Below, piece after piece: positions 33,422 through 42,812 of a stretch of 51,369 nucleotides of DNA. Numbering within the stretch: position 1 is the stretch's first letter; each line of letters opens with the position of its first letter. A program made the position numbers and the translations under genes. The notes beneath the pieces were generated by a model. The model saw only the letters and a program-made list of their open reading frames with translations, did no database searches and had not been told where the DNA came from. Location of the stretch: assembly GCA_934754415.1 (NCBI GenBank), contig CAKVIS010000009.1:1-51369 (forward strand), written 5' to 3'. Origin of the DNA: an uncultured Bulleidia sp. (GTDB lineage Bacteria > Bacillota_I > Bacilli_A > Erysipelotrichales > Erysipelotrichaceae).

Positions 33422-34429
33422 TTAGTCTTTCTTTGCGGCACGCTCTTTAGCGAAATGACACTTAACAAAATGTCCTGGTTCTACCTCATAGTTCTGAGGA
33501 ACTTCCTGTGCACATTTTTCTGTGGCAAATGGACATCTTGTGTGGAAACGACAACCTGTTGGAGGATTTGCCGGAGAAGGCAAATCACCCTGCAGGATAA
33601 TACGTTTTCCGTTATTACGTTTACGTGGATCGAAGGAAGGTGCAGCGGACAATAATGCCTCTGTATATGGGTGTGTAAAGTGATCGAAAATCTGTTCCTT
33701 AGAACCGATTTCCACGATTTCACCCAGGTACATAACACCTACTTCATCGGAAATAAACTTAACGACAGATAAGTCATGGGAGATAAACAGATAAGTTAAT
33801 CCCATGTCATCCTGTAAATCTTTTAATAAGTTGATAATCTGAGACTGAATGGAAACGTCCAACGCAGATACAGCTTCATCACATACTACGAATTCAGGAT
33901 TGACTGCAAGTGCTCTTGCAATACAGATACGCTGTCTTTGTCCACCGGAGAACTGATGAGGGTAACGTCCAGCCTGTTCAGGGAACAGACCACATTTGCT
34001 CATTAATTCAAATACCTTCTGTAACATTTCTTCTTTGTTGGCAACGATCTTATGTTCGAGCATTGCTTCACCGATAATGTCATAGATTGGTAAACGTGGG
34101 TTTAAAGAAGAATATGGATCCTGGAAGACAATCTGCATCTTTGTACGATACTTCTTCATCTCGGATTTAGGAAGTTTGTAGATATCTACACCATCATATA
34201 ACACTTCACCGCTTGTTGGATTAATAAGATTTAACAGTGTACGACCTGTTGTGGATTTACCACATCCGGATTCACCTACAAGACCCATGACTTTTCCTTT
34301 AGGAATGGCAAAGCTGACATCATCTACAGCTTTAACTGCACCGACCTGTCTTGAAATAATACCGCCTTTAATAGGGAAATATTTCTTCAGATGACGGACT
34401 TCAATAAGATTCTTGTTATCAGTTGTCAT
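33422..34429 (-). CDS. oppF: Oligopeptide ABC transporter ATP-binding protein OppF
   Basis: 335 residues. Walker A is GESGCGKST, the ABC signature is FSGGQRQR, and Walker B is FVVCDEAVSALD. The C-terminal oligopeptide-binding extension has the four-cysteine-type segment (CRFHTRCPFATEKC), typical of Opp/Dpp ATPases that often bear an iron-sulfur cluster. The start overlaps the oppD stop as TAATG, and the ribosome site GGAGG lies within oppD. Confidence 0.92.
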   Translation of the reverse strand: MTTDNKNLIEVRHLKKYFPIKGGIISRQVGAVKAVDDVSFAIPKGKVMGLVGESGCGKSTTGRTLLNLINPTSGEVLYDGVDIYKLPKSEMKKYRTKMQIVFQDPYSSLNPRLPIYDIIGEAMLEHKIVANKEEMLQKVFELMSKCGLFPEQAGRYPHQFSGGQRQRICIARALAVNPEFVVCDEAVSALDVSIQSQIINLLKDLQDDMGLTYLFISHDLSVVKFISDEVGVMYLGEIVEIGSKEQIFDHFTHPYTEALLSAAPSFDPRKRNNGKRIILQGDLPSPANPPTGCRFHTRCPFATEKCAQEVPQNYEVEPGHFVKCHFAKERAAKKD

Positions 34430-35421
34430 TATTTCTTACCTCCCGGATAAAAGCAACGTACAAAATGTCCTGGTTCTACCTCAACAAGTTCAGGCATACC
34501 TTCGTGACACTTCTTATCACAGAATGCACAACGAGGGCTGAAAGAACATCCTTCAGGTAACTTGGAAAGATCCGGAACGTTACCAGGAATAACTGTCAGT
34601 CTGTCTGCATTTGTATTCATGTCAGGACGGGAACCGATAAGTCCCTTTGTATATGGATGTAAAGGATTTTCAAAGATAGTATTTACATCCGCAAGTTCTA
34701 CTACTTTACCTGCATACATAACCATAACTCTGTCTGCCATTTCAGCAATAACACTTAAGTCATGAGTAATGAAGATAATGGAAGTATCCATTTCCTTCTT
34801 CAGATTGTTCATAAGATCCAGAACCTGTGCCTGGATAGTAACGTCCAATGCAGTTGTAGGTTCATCGGCAATCAGCAGTTTAGGACTGCAGGCAAGAGCC
34901 ATGGCAATCATGACACGCTGACGCATACCACCGGATAATGCAAATGGATATTCATCGACAATTCTTTCCGGATTAGGAATACGCACTTTATCCAAAGCAT
35001 CAATTGCCGCTTTTCTTGCTTCTTCCTTACTCATACCTTTATGAAGACGTAATACTTCTTCAATCTGGTAACCAATCTTGAAAACAGGGTTTAAGGATGT
35101 CATTGGTTCCTGGAAGATATAGGAGATCTTGTTACCACGGATTTCACGTAAACGCTGGTCAGATACTTTTAACATATCTTCACCGTCTAACAGGATTTCT
35201 CCTCCTTCGTATTTTCCAGGAGGACATTCTACAAGTCTTGCAATAGACATGGAAGTAATAGATTTACCACATCCAGATTCACCTACTACACCTAATGTTT
35301 CCCCCTGATACACCTCATAGGAAACATCATTAACAGCTTTCACAGTTCCTCTGGAGGAATGGAAATATGTTTTAAGATTCTTCACTTGAAGAAGTGGTTG
35401 TTTTTTATTTGTTTCAGTCAT
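34429..35421 (-). CDS. oppD: Oligopeptide ABC transporter ATP-binding protein OppD
   Basis: 330 residues from the ATG at 35421, which has a GAGGAGG ribosome site. Walker A is GESGCGKS, the signature is LSGGMRQR, and Walker B is LLIADEPTTALD. The C-terminal extension (CSFSPRCAFCDKKC) is rich in cysteine, as in OppD/DppD. It pairs with OppF to power the OppBC channel. Confidence 0.92.
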   Translation of the reverse strand: MTETNKKQPLLQVKNLKTYFHSSRGTVKAVNDVSYEVYQGETLGVVGESGCGKSITSMSIARLVECPPGKYEGGEILLDGEDMLKVSDQRLREIRGNKISYIFQEPMTSLNPVFKIGYQIEEVLRLHKGMSKEEARKAAIDALDKVRIPNPERIVDEYPFALSGGMRQRVMIAMALACSPKLLIADEPTTALDVTIQAQVLDLMNNLKKEMDTSIIFITHDLSVIAEMADRVMVMYAGKVVELADVNTIFENPLHPYTKGLIGSRPDMNTNADRLTVIPGNVPDLSKLPEGCSFSPRCAFCDKKCHEGMPELVEVEPGHFVRCFYPGGKK

Positions 35422-35439
35422 TTTCTCGCACCTCCTCAA

Positions 35440-36333
35440 TTATTTCTGCATCTTAGGGTCAATAGCATCTCTGAAACCATCACCCAGAATATTAAAGCAT
35501 AGAATGGACAGGAAAATCATCAGTCCAGGTGGTACCCAGTACCACCACTTTTGCTGGAGAACCATCAGGTTACGAGCTTCCTGAATCAGGTTACCCCATG
35601 TAGGAGTAGGAGGGTTAACACCTAAACCTAAGAAGGAAAGTGATGTTTCTGTCAAGATAACGCTTGCCATACCTAAAGTTGCATAAACGATAATATACGC
35701 AAGAACGTTTGGTAATAAGTGTTTGAAAATCTGATGTCTGCTGGAAATGCCTAAAGCACGGCAAGCTTCCATATAGTCCATTTCACGCAAAGAGAGGATC
35801 TGTCCACGTACGATACGTGCAATACTTGGCCAGGATAATACAGCCAGGATAATAATTAACGTTTTAATGGAGTTTCCGAAGACAGCCTGTAATGTAATAC
35901 AGATCATCAGGAATGGGAAACACATGAAGATTTCGGAAATACGCATGATGATTGTATCCACGATACCACCAAAGAATCCGGCGATAGAACCTAATACAAC
36001 ACCAATCAGACATTCCAGAGCAACTACCGCAAGGCTGACACCAAGAGATACACGTCCACCATAGAACAGACGTACACATAAGTCACGGCCCATCTTATCT
36101 GTACCAAGTAAATGTCTGGCACTAGGTGGTTGGTTGGCATCTGTGGAGATAACCTGAGCAATAGTATACTTAGAGAACATTGGCACGAATACACATGCCA
36201 GAATAATAATAATCAGAACGACAAGAGAGAACATAGCCAGTTTGTTCTGACGAAGTCTCTTCCATACGCCACCCCAGTAAGAATATTCTTTAGAGGTCTT
36301 TTCTAATTCGATTTTTTTGTTTTCGACAGTCAT
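35440..36333 (-). CDS. oppC: Oligopeptide ABC transporter permease OppC
   Basis: 297 residues with about six membrane helices and the long periplasmic-side loop after helix 1. HLLGTDKMGRDL is typical of the OppC/DppC class. The EAA-like coupling loop (MEACRALGISSRHQIFKHLLPN) contacts the ATPases. An AAGGAG ribosome site supports the start. It lies between oppB and oppD in a compact operon. Confidence 0.92.
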   Translation of the reverse strand: MTVENKKIELEKTSKEYSYWGGVWKRLRQNKLAMFSLVVLIIIILACVFVPMFSKYTIAQVISTDANQPPSARHLLGTDKMGRDLCVRLFYGGRVSLGVSLAVVALECLIGVVLGSIAGFFGGIVDTIIMRISEIFMCFPFLMICITLQAVFGNSIKTLIIILAVLSWPSIARIVRGQILSLREMDYMEACRALGISSRHQIFKHLLPNVLAYIIVYATLGMASVILTETSLSFLGLGVNPPTPTWGNLIQEARNLMVLQQKWWYWVPPGLMIFLSILCFNILGDGFRDAIDPKMQK

Positions 36334-36345
36334 AGATCTCCTTTC

Positions 36346-37311
36346 TTATTCGTATTTAATACGTGGGTCAACAGCAGCATATAACAGGTCGGCAATTAAT
36401 GTAGCAACTAATGTTGTGATACATAAGATAGCATTGATACCTAATAATAAAGGATAATCACGCTGTGTTACTGCATCAACGGAAATTTTACCAACACCAG
36501 GTAAGGAGAAGATTGTTTCAGTCATCAAGGCACCGGAAATCAATCCAGGAATACGGAAACCTAATAATGTAACGATTGGAATCATTGCATTACGGAAAGC
36601 GTGTTTATAGATAACAACCTTTTCACTCAGACCTTTAGCTCTGGCTGTACGAATATAGTCAGAACGGATAACTTCAAGCATACTGGAACGTGTATAACGC
36701 ATGAAACTTGCAGTTTCAGCAAGACCTAATACGATAGATGGCAATACAAGATGGTATGCCTGATCCATCAATTTATCAAAACCGCTGTGGAATACTTTTG
36801 TTGAGTTTGTCAAACCGAAAGTAGGGAACCACTTCAAGTCTACTGCAAAAACCTTCAGTAATAATAAACCGAAGAAAAATGTTGGTAATGCAAGACCTAC
36901 CAGAGAAATCACTGTCAACACATTATCTACAGTAGAATACTGCTTTGTAGCAGAGATAATACCACATGGAATACCAATGAGCATGGAAATGACCATGGCA
37001 GTCAGAGATAATGCAAATGTTGTTCCGATGTTTTCACTGATAACTTGAATAACCGGTTTGAAATGTTTGTAGGAATACCCTAAGTTTCCCTGGAACAGCT
37101 GAACGACCCAGTTAAAGAACTTTTCATAGAAAGGTAAATCAGGGTCTAACTTTGCCTGCAGGGCTGCCTTCAGATCTGCTGTCATGTTTGGATCCATGAT
37201 AGTAGATGTGATACTACCCGGAGCATGGTCAATAATAACGAACAGAATAAAGATAATTCCAAAGAATACTGGAATAATCTGAAGGAGTCTCCTAATAATA
37301 TAATTTTTCAT
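36346..37311 (-). CDS. oppB: Oligopeptide ABC transporter permease OppB
   Basis: 321 residues from the ATG at 37311 (AAAGGAGG ribosome site). The RRLLQIIPVFFGI start is typical of OppB/DppB. About six membrane helices are present, with the coupling loop IRTARAKGLSEKVVIYKHAFRN. It forms the transport channel with OppC. A strong hairpin separates it from oppA. Confidence 0.92.
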   Translation of the reverse strand: MKNYIIRRLLQIIPVFFGIIFILFVIIDHAPGSITSTIMDPNMTADLKAALQAKLDPDLPFYEKFFNWVVQLFQGNLGYSYKHFKPVIQVISENIGTTFALSLTAMVISMLIGIPCGIISATKQYSTVDNVLTVISLVGLALPTFFFGLLLLKVFAVDLKWFPTFGLTNSTKVFHSGFDKLMDQAYHLVLPSIVLGLAETASFMRYTRSSMLEVIRSDYIRTARAKGLSEKVVIYKHAFRNAMIPIVTLLGFRIPGLISGALMTETIFSLPGVGKISVDAVTQRDYPLLLGINAILCITTLVATLIADLLYAAVDPRIKYE

Positions 37312-37378
37312 ATTTTCCTCCTTTTTACTATATTTCACAGTCAATATGACTTTGAAACAGAGAATTTTGAAACCAACA

Positions 37379-37417
37379 ATCGGCAGCGCATATAACTAGC
37401 AATTATGCGCTGCCGAT
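37379..37417 (-). other. Strong hairpin between oppA and oppB
   Basis: A perfect 14-bp stem (37379-37392 with 37404-37417) with an 11-nt loop is not followed by a T-run on the minus strand. It is more likely an mRNA stability or partial-attenuation element than a full terminator. This would keep oppA expression above that of oppBCDF. Confidence 0.65.
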
Positions 37418-37441
37418 AAATTGATTCAATTAGTGACTTGT

Positions 37442-39067
37442 TTAGTCAAGAGTTACATCGGAAATGAAGTATGTGAAGTTCTGATAAGAACCCAGGTCAT
37501 CTAAGCCATGTACTCTGTTTGCAATGCCCCAGATTTCAGATCTGTAAGCAATTACTACTGTTGGAACTAATTCGTTCTGACGAATAGCCCATTCTTTGTA
37601 GATTTCAGCTCTCTTATCCTGATCGAATTCAGCAAGACCTTCAGCAATTAATTCCTGAGATTTGTCATCACGGAAACCTGTAGCGTTGAAACCACCTGCT
37701 ACATAAGCATCAGCATCGAATAATGCACCTGTTGGATCTGGATCAATAGAGAGTGAGAATCCCATTGTATAAATATCAAAGTCTTTCTGACCAGGTTCAG
37801 CATCCATAACTGTAGAAGATACTGTATTGAAGTCCATCTGTGTGATTTCAAGGTCAACACCAATCTGGCTCCAGGAGTCATATGCCATGGAAGATAATGT
37901 TCCAGGCCATGTGGATTCTGTATAAATCAGCCAGTTCAGGTGTAATGGTGTTCCATCCTTATCACGGATACCATCGCCGTCTGTATCTTTCCAGCCTGCA
38001 TCATCAAGCATCTTAGCTGCCTTGTCTAAATCATAATCATAAGCATTTAATTCATCGTTTCCAGGATATGCCCAGGATACTGGAGAAATTGGAGCCATAC
38101 CTAAGGAAACAAGGTCATCAGAACCATATTCAGCTTTTAAGAAAGACTTTCTGTCTAATGCATACATTAATGCCTGACGAACTTCTGTCTGAGCAAGTGT
38201 AGGTCTTGTTGTATTGAATGCCATGAATGTGTAACCATTACCTAAGTAAGATACCAGGTGAGCATTGTCCATACCGTCGATTGCTTCAACGTTTTCTGCC
38301 TTTGCAGCAGGCTGACACATATCGATTTCACCTGCCTGTAATGCAGATAATACTGTATCTTCAGATACTTCGGAAAGTGTAACACCATCAATCTTAGGAG
38401 CATTTTCAGCATCCCAGTAGTTTTCATTCTTTGTCAGTTTGACATACTGCTTTGGAGCATAGCCTCCATCTTCAAGAACGAATTTACCAGTACCCATTGG
38501 TGTAGGGTTTTTCTGTGTTAATTCTTCAAAGGAAGAATGTGCATAGTACTCTTTGGACATGATGCCATAAGTGAAGTTTGCAATATTTGCAGGAGAAGCC
38601 TTAACCATCTTGAAGGCAATTGTCTTGTCATCTACTACTGTAACTGTGTCAATAGCAGCACCTACAGCAGAACGAGGACCAGCATAGTCAGCTTCTTTAA
38701 TTGTATTGTATGTGAATGCAACATCATCTGCTGTTAAAGCGGAACCATCAGAGAATGTGATACCATCCTTTAATGTGAATGTGTAAGTCAGCTTGTCATC
38801 AGAGAGTTCCCAGCTTTCAGCTAAACTTGGAATGTACTGACCTTCAGCATCGTTGGAAATCAAGCCTTCAAAAACTAAAGATACTACATAGTTGTCGTAC
38901 ACACCATCAGAAACAACAGGGTTGAATGTACCTTCGATACCAGATGTACCGAAACGCAGAATGTTTCCACCGGAAGTAGCACCGGTGTTACTGTCGCCAG
39001 ATCCGCCGCATCCAACTAAGGATAAAGCAAGAACTGCAGACAGAGCTGTAGTTGTTAATTTTTTCAT
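37442..39067 (-). CDS. oppA: Oligopeptide ABC transporter substrate-binding lipoprotein OppA
   Basis: 541 residues from the ATG at 39067 (AGGAG ribosome site). A lipoprotein signal peptide ends in the lipobox LVGCG. The family-5 solute-binding fold follows (LRFGTSGIEGTFNPV, LTYTFTLKDGITFSDGSALTADDV). It catches peptides outside the membrane and delivers them to OppBC. The longer frame beginning at 39154 contains the ribosome site and is rejected. The promoter has TTTGTATAAT near 39103-39112 on the minus strand, and an A-tract-rich region lies upstream. Confidence 0.92.
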   Translation of the reverse strand: MKKLTTTALSAVLALSLVGCGGSGDSNTGATSGGNILRFGTSGIEGTFNPVVSDGVYDNYVVSLVFEGLISNDAEGQYIPSLAESWELSDDKLTYTFTLKDGITFSDGSALTADDVAFTYNTIKEADYAGPRSAVGAAIDTVTVVDDKTIAFKMVKASPANIANFTYGIMSKEYYAHSSFEELTQKNPTPMGTGKFVLEDGGYAPKQYVKLTKNENYWDAENAPKIDGVTLSEVSEDTVLSALQAGEIDMCQPAAKAENVEAIDGMDNAHLVSYLGNGYTFMAFNTTRPTLAQTEVRQALMYALDRKSFLKAEYGSDDLVSLGMAPISPVSWAYPGNDELNAYDYDLDKAAKMLDDAGWKDTDGDGIRDKDGTPLHLNWLIYTESTWPGTLSSMAYDSWSQIGVDLEITQMDFNTVSSTVMDAEPGQKDFDIYTMGFSLSIDPDPTGALFDADAYVAGGFNATGFRDDKSQELIAEGLAEFDQDKRAEIYKEWAIRQNELVPTVVIAYRSEIWGIANRVHGLDDLGSYQNFTYFISDVTLD

Positions 39068-39241
39068 CTTTTCTTTCTCCTCTCTCAGAATTGATGTATG
39101 CCTATTATACAAAGTATTTTCTTGTTTTGAATCCTTTTTTCTTGCTTTTTTCACTCAATTGTATGATTTTTCTTAATATTTTTGAAAACTTTTCATGTTT
39201 TTTTCATATACACAGGTGTTTTTAGTGTGGAAACAGATAAT

Positions 39242-40582
39242 CTATATCAGCTCTTTTTTCTGTCTGATACGATAATAAAATGCCGGAATCAGCACACAAC
39301 ATGCCCCAACCCATGCAGAAATTTCTGCATAGGCAATACCATCAAAGCCAATCAGCTTTGGCAAAGTCAGTGTAAACACAATGCGTGCAAAGAATTCCAC
39401 GAAGCCGGACACCATCGGTAATACCGTATCTCCCAAAGACTGCAAAGAACATCTGTATACCCATAAAATAGATAATACAAATAAGAAAATATACAGGATA
39501 CGCATATACTGACATCCGTACTCTATGACTTCAGGCTGTGAACTGCCTATCATCATCGTCAGAATTGGTTTTGTTGTCAGAACCATTACCACACCTAACA
39601 CAATATGCAATATTGCCATTACAAGTGCTGTTTCATTGACACCTTTCAGAATTCTGTCAATCTTTCCTGCACCAAGATTCTGTCCGACAAAAGTAGAACA
39701 GGCAAAGCCAAAGGTCATACCCACTGTTTCCAGAACTGTCATAATCTTGCTTCCTGCAGAATAGGCCGCAATGTGCTGTGTACCAAAGTGATTGACGCCA
39801 ACCTGCAATACCATCACACCTACTGCCGTAATGGAATTCATGATTGCTACAGGTAAAGATAATACAAAGGATTCTTTTAACAGACCAAAGTTCATCTGCC
39901 AGTCATCTCTCTGCACTCTTGTTTCATCAATTTTCAGATAACTGACAACGCAGTACACTGCACTGAAAGCCTGCGCAATCACTGTAGCAAGTGCTGCACC
40001 TTCCACACCCATATGCACACCCATTACAAGGAATACATCAAGCACAATATTGATCACACAGGCAATCACCATGGCAATCACAGGGTTTTTAGAATCCCCT
40101 ACTGCTCTTAAAATACCTGAAAAGAAGTTATAGGCATAAGACACACTCATGCCAAGAAAGATAATACGGATATAGTTCACCGCATCTGTAAGAATAGCCT
40201 CAGGCGTGTCCATCAATACAAGAATACTTCTTGTAAAAGCTACAGAAATAATTGTCATCAGCAGACATACCGCAATGGAAATATACCCGCTCATGGTAAT
40301 AGACTGACGCAGTCTTCTCATATCTCCTGAGCCAAAAAACTGTGCCACAAGAATAGAAACACCCTGTGCCATGCCCATAATAAACCCCAATACAAGAAAG
40401 TTAATAGAACCTGTAGCGCCTACTGCCGCCAAGGCATCTACCCCTACACCTCTTCCTACAACAATGGTATCTACCATGTTATAGAGCTGTTGCAATATAT
40501 TTCCCGCAAGTAACGGTAAACCAAATGTCAAAATCAGTTTTGTGGAAGACCCTGTGGTCATATCCTTTGTTTGTCCAGCCAT
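39242..40582 (-). CDS. MATE-family multidrug efflux transporter
   Basis: 446 residues with about twelve membrane helices in two similar halves. ILTFGLPLLAGNILQQLYNMVDTIVVGR is the typical MATE start. Members expel drugs or metabolites using sodium or proton gradients. The start is placed at 40582, 6 nt after AAGGAGG, rather than at the ATG only two codons earlier. No clear terminator separates it from oppA, but oppA has its own promoter. Confidence 0.9.
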   Translation of the reverse strand: MAGQTKDMTTGSSTKLILTFGLPLLAGNILQQLYNMVDTIVVGRGVGVDALAAVGATGSINFLVLGFIMGMAQGVSILVAQFFGSGDMRRLRQSITMSGYISIAVCLLMTIISVAFTRSILVLMDTPEAILTDAVNYIRIIFLGMSVSYAYNFFSGILRAVGDSKNPVIAMVIACVINIVLDVFLVMGVHMGVEGAALATVIAQAFSAVYCVVSYLKIDETRVQRDDWQMNFGLLKESFVLSLPVAIMNSITAVGVMVLQVGVNHFGTQHIAAYSAGSKIMTVLETVGMTFGFACSTFVGQNLGAGKIDRILKGVNETALVMAILHIVLGVVMVLTTKPILTMMIGSSQPEVIEYGCQYMRILYIFLFVLSILWVYRCSLQSLGDTVLPMVSGFVEFFARIVFTLTLPKLIGFDGIAYAEISAWVGACCVLIPAFYYRIRQKKELI

Positions 40583-40676
40583 ATCCATCCTCCTTGTTTT
40601 TTGAACTTTGTTATAGTAATACCTGTTCTGTTTTCATGCACTGATTTTGCTCATTTCGGAATATTATTTTAGGCAA

Positions 40677-40716
40677 AAGAAAAAACTGCAAGAAACAGAT
40701 GCACTGTCTCTTACAG
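40677..40716 (-). terminator. Intrinsic terminator after the third GH1 gene
   Basis: A 13-bp stem with two G-U pairs (40686-40698 with 40704-40716) is followed on the minus strand by T6. Confidence 0.75.
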
Positions 40717-40725
40717 CTTACAGGA

Positions 40726-42138
40726 TTAATCCAGATCCTGTCCGTTACTTTCAATAACTTTCTTATACCAGAAGAAAGAATCCTTACGATATCTCTTCAT
40801 TGTACGTAATTCAAATTCATCACGATCTACATAGATGAATCCATATCTCTTACGCATACCTTCATGTGTGGAGATGAGGTCAATTGCACTCCATGGGCAG
40901 TAACCCATCATTTCCACACCATCCGTGATAGCTAACTGCATCTGCTGGATGTGTGTACGTAAGTAATTGATACGGTAAGTATCATGTACCTTTCCATCTT
41001 CTGTCAATGTATCATACGCACCCAGACCATTTTCAGTAATGATGATTGGTAAATGATATCTGGAATATACTTCTCTTAATGTATTACGGAAACCAACCGG
41101 ATCAATTTCCCAGTTGAATTCTGTACGAGGAAGATTAGGGTTCGCAAAGGATTTGAATACTCCAGGCACACCGGAAGAAGACTGCTGGTCTCCACCCTTG
41201 GCTGTTTCAGTTCCGTCACTGTATTCTACAGTAGCTGTGGAATAGTAATTGAAACCAATAAAGTCTGGATGTCCGTTTGCCAGCGCTTCAGCATCACCTT
41301 CAGCAAATTCTGGTGTGGCATCATTTTCTTCAAGATAGCTCCATACAAGATTATTGTATTTACCATATACAGCCATATCGAGATATAACCAGTTACGGAT
41401 AGCATTGAAGTTCTGAGAAGCCATAACATCTTCAGGCTTGCAGGAAGCCGCATAAACTAAAGAAATGTTTGGTGCAGGACCAATCTTAGCCTCCGGTAAC
41501 ATTTCATGACATAATGCCATAGCCTTTGCCTGTGCTACAAGCATGTGGTGATTCTGCTGGTAGGTTTCCTTCAGTACATTTGTGCATCCTTCAGGAATTG
41601 TCAGAGTACCGATGATTGGTCCAACCAGTGTTAACATGTTCTGTTCATTGATTGTCAGCCAGTATTTTACTCTGTCACCAAAGTTTTCAAACATAACTTT
41701 TGCAAAGTTAACAAACCAGTCAACAGAATCAGGGTTACTCCAGGAACCTCTTTCATCCAGTGCTGCAGGCATATCAAAATGGAACATTGTCACAAGTGGT
41801 ACCATATCATACTTCAGACATTCATCAATCAGATTGTTGTAGTATGCAATACCTTTTGGATTGACTTCTCCTGTACCCTGAGGAAGAATTCTGCTCCAGC
41901 TGATAGAGAAACGGTAAACCTTGAATCCCATTTCAGCCATTAAAGCTACGTCTTCCTTGTAATGATGATACTGGTCTGCACAGACTGTCAGATCACTTGT
42001 TCCTTCAGGTACTTCCTTCACGTCCTGGCAGCTAGGGCCTTTGCCATCTTCAAGGTTTGCGCCTTCTACCTGATAAGCGGATGTGGAAGCTCCCCACAAA
42101 AATCCTTCCGGAAATGGTTTTAATTGCTTATGTAACAT
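40726..42138 (-). CDS. 6-phospho-beta-glucosidase-like, glycoside hydrolase family 1
   Basis: 470 residues. FPEGFLWGASTSAYQVEGA is the classical GH1 start. The acid/base is in LTINEQN, the nucleophile in ITENGLG, and MRKRYGFIYVD gives the phosphate-binding Lys and Tyr. The N-terminus is closer to BglA/LacG-type enzymes than to the other two GH1 copies in this window, so it may have a different sugar preference. An AAAGGAG ribosome site is present. The gene begins 29 nt after the HAD phosphatase stop and may share its transcript. Confidence 0.92.
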   Translation of the reverse strand: MLHKQLKPFPEGFLWGASTSAYQVEGANLEDGKGPSCQDVKEVPEGTSDLTVCADQYHHYKEDVALMAEMGFKVYRFSISWSRILPQGTGEVNPKGIAYYNNLIDECLKYDMVPLVTMFHFDMPAALDERGSWSNPDSVDWFVNFAKVMFENFGDRVKYWLTINEQNMLTLVGPIIGTLTIPEGCTNVLKETYQQNHHMLVAQAKAMALCHEMLPEAKIGPAPNISLVYAASCKPEDVMASQNFNAIRNWLYLDMAVYGKYNNLVWSYLEENDATPEFAEGDAEALANGHPDFIGFNYYSTATVEYSDGTETAKGGDQQSSSGVPGVFKSFANPNLPRTEFNWEIDPVGFRNTLREVYSRYHLPIIITENGLGAYDTLTEDGKVHDTYRINYLRTHIQQMQLAITDGVEMMGYCPWSAIDLISTHEGMRKRYGFIYVDRDEFELRTMKRYRKDSFFWYKKVIESNGQDLD

Positions 42139-42167
42139 TCTTTATCTCCTTTATTTACGCAAGTATT

Positions 42168-42812
42168 TTAACATACACCCAGTATGACGTCTTCCAGCTC
42201 AGAACAATTTGACACAATGTTTCGGGCACCTTTTTCCTTCATTTCTTCCACATTTCCAAATCCCCATGTCACACCAATGGCATCTACACCTGTTTCTCTG
42301 GCTCCGATGATATCAAATACTGTATCACCCACCATAACTGCAGAATGTATATCCTCCACCATGGTAAAAAGATACCGTATCACTTTCTCCTTGGAATCTC
42401 TGGAACTGTCTTCACTGGCACCTGCAATACAGTCAAAATACTGTGTCAGTTCAAATTTATCCAGTATTTCTCTTGCTGTTCCTTCAGGCTTGGAAGTAGC
42501 CACATAACAATGCACCCCTGCTGCCTTCAGATGTTTCAGAAGATTTTCAATGCCGTCATATGGCTTGTTTTCATATTTGCCCACTTTGGTATATCTGCTT
42601 CGAAATATCGCCACTGCTTCTTCCACTTTATCCTCCGGTACTCCAAAAGAAGGGAAGGTATTTCTTAATGGCGGTCCGATAAATACCCTTAAATCATTTA
42701 AGTTCTCTACGTGAATTCCAAAATGATCCAGTGCCAGCTGTGCACATTTTGTAATTCCTTCACTGGAATCTGTTAACGTTCCATCCAGATCAAATAAAAC
42801 ATGTTTATACAT
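42168..42812 (-). CDS. HAD phosphatase, phosphoglycolate phosphatase-like
   Basis: 214 residues. Motif I is LFDLDGTLTDS; a Thr/Ser (motif II) lies in YVATSKP; a lysine follows in SRDSKEKVI; motif IV is MVGDTVFDIIGA. The small helical cap after motif I matches the Gph/PpaX/PgmB subgroup. It may be a phosphoglycolate phosphatase, pyrophosphatase or beta-phosphoglucomutase relative. The ATG follows the alaX stop directly (TAA-ATG), so the pair is co-translated. Confidence 0.85.
   Translation of the reverse strand: MYKHVLFDLDGTLTDSSEGITKCAQLALDHFGIHVENLNDLRVFIGPPLRNTFPSFGVPEDKVEEAVAIFRSRYTKVGKYENKPYDGIENLLKHLKAAGVHCYVATSKPEGTAREILDKFELTQYFDCIAGASEDSSRDSKEKVIRYLFTMVEDIHSAVMVGDTVFDIIGARETGVDAIGVTWGFGNVEEMKEKGARNIVSNCSELEDVILGVC

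Noticed and set aside
37379..37417. Hairpin as a normal intrinsic terminator
   Set aside because: There is no T-run on either strand next to the stem, and the opp genes continue in the same direction.
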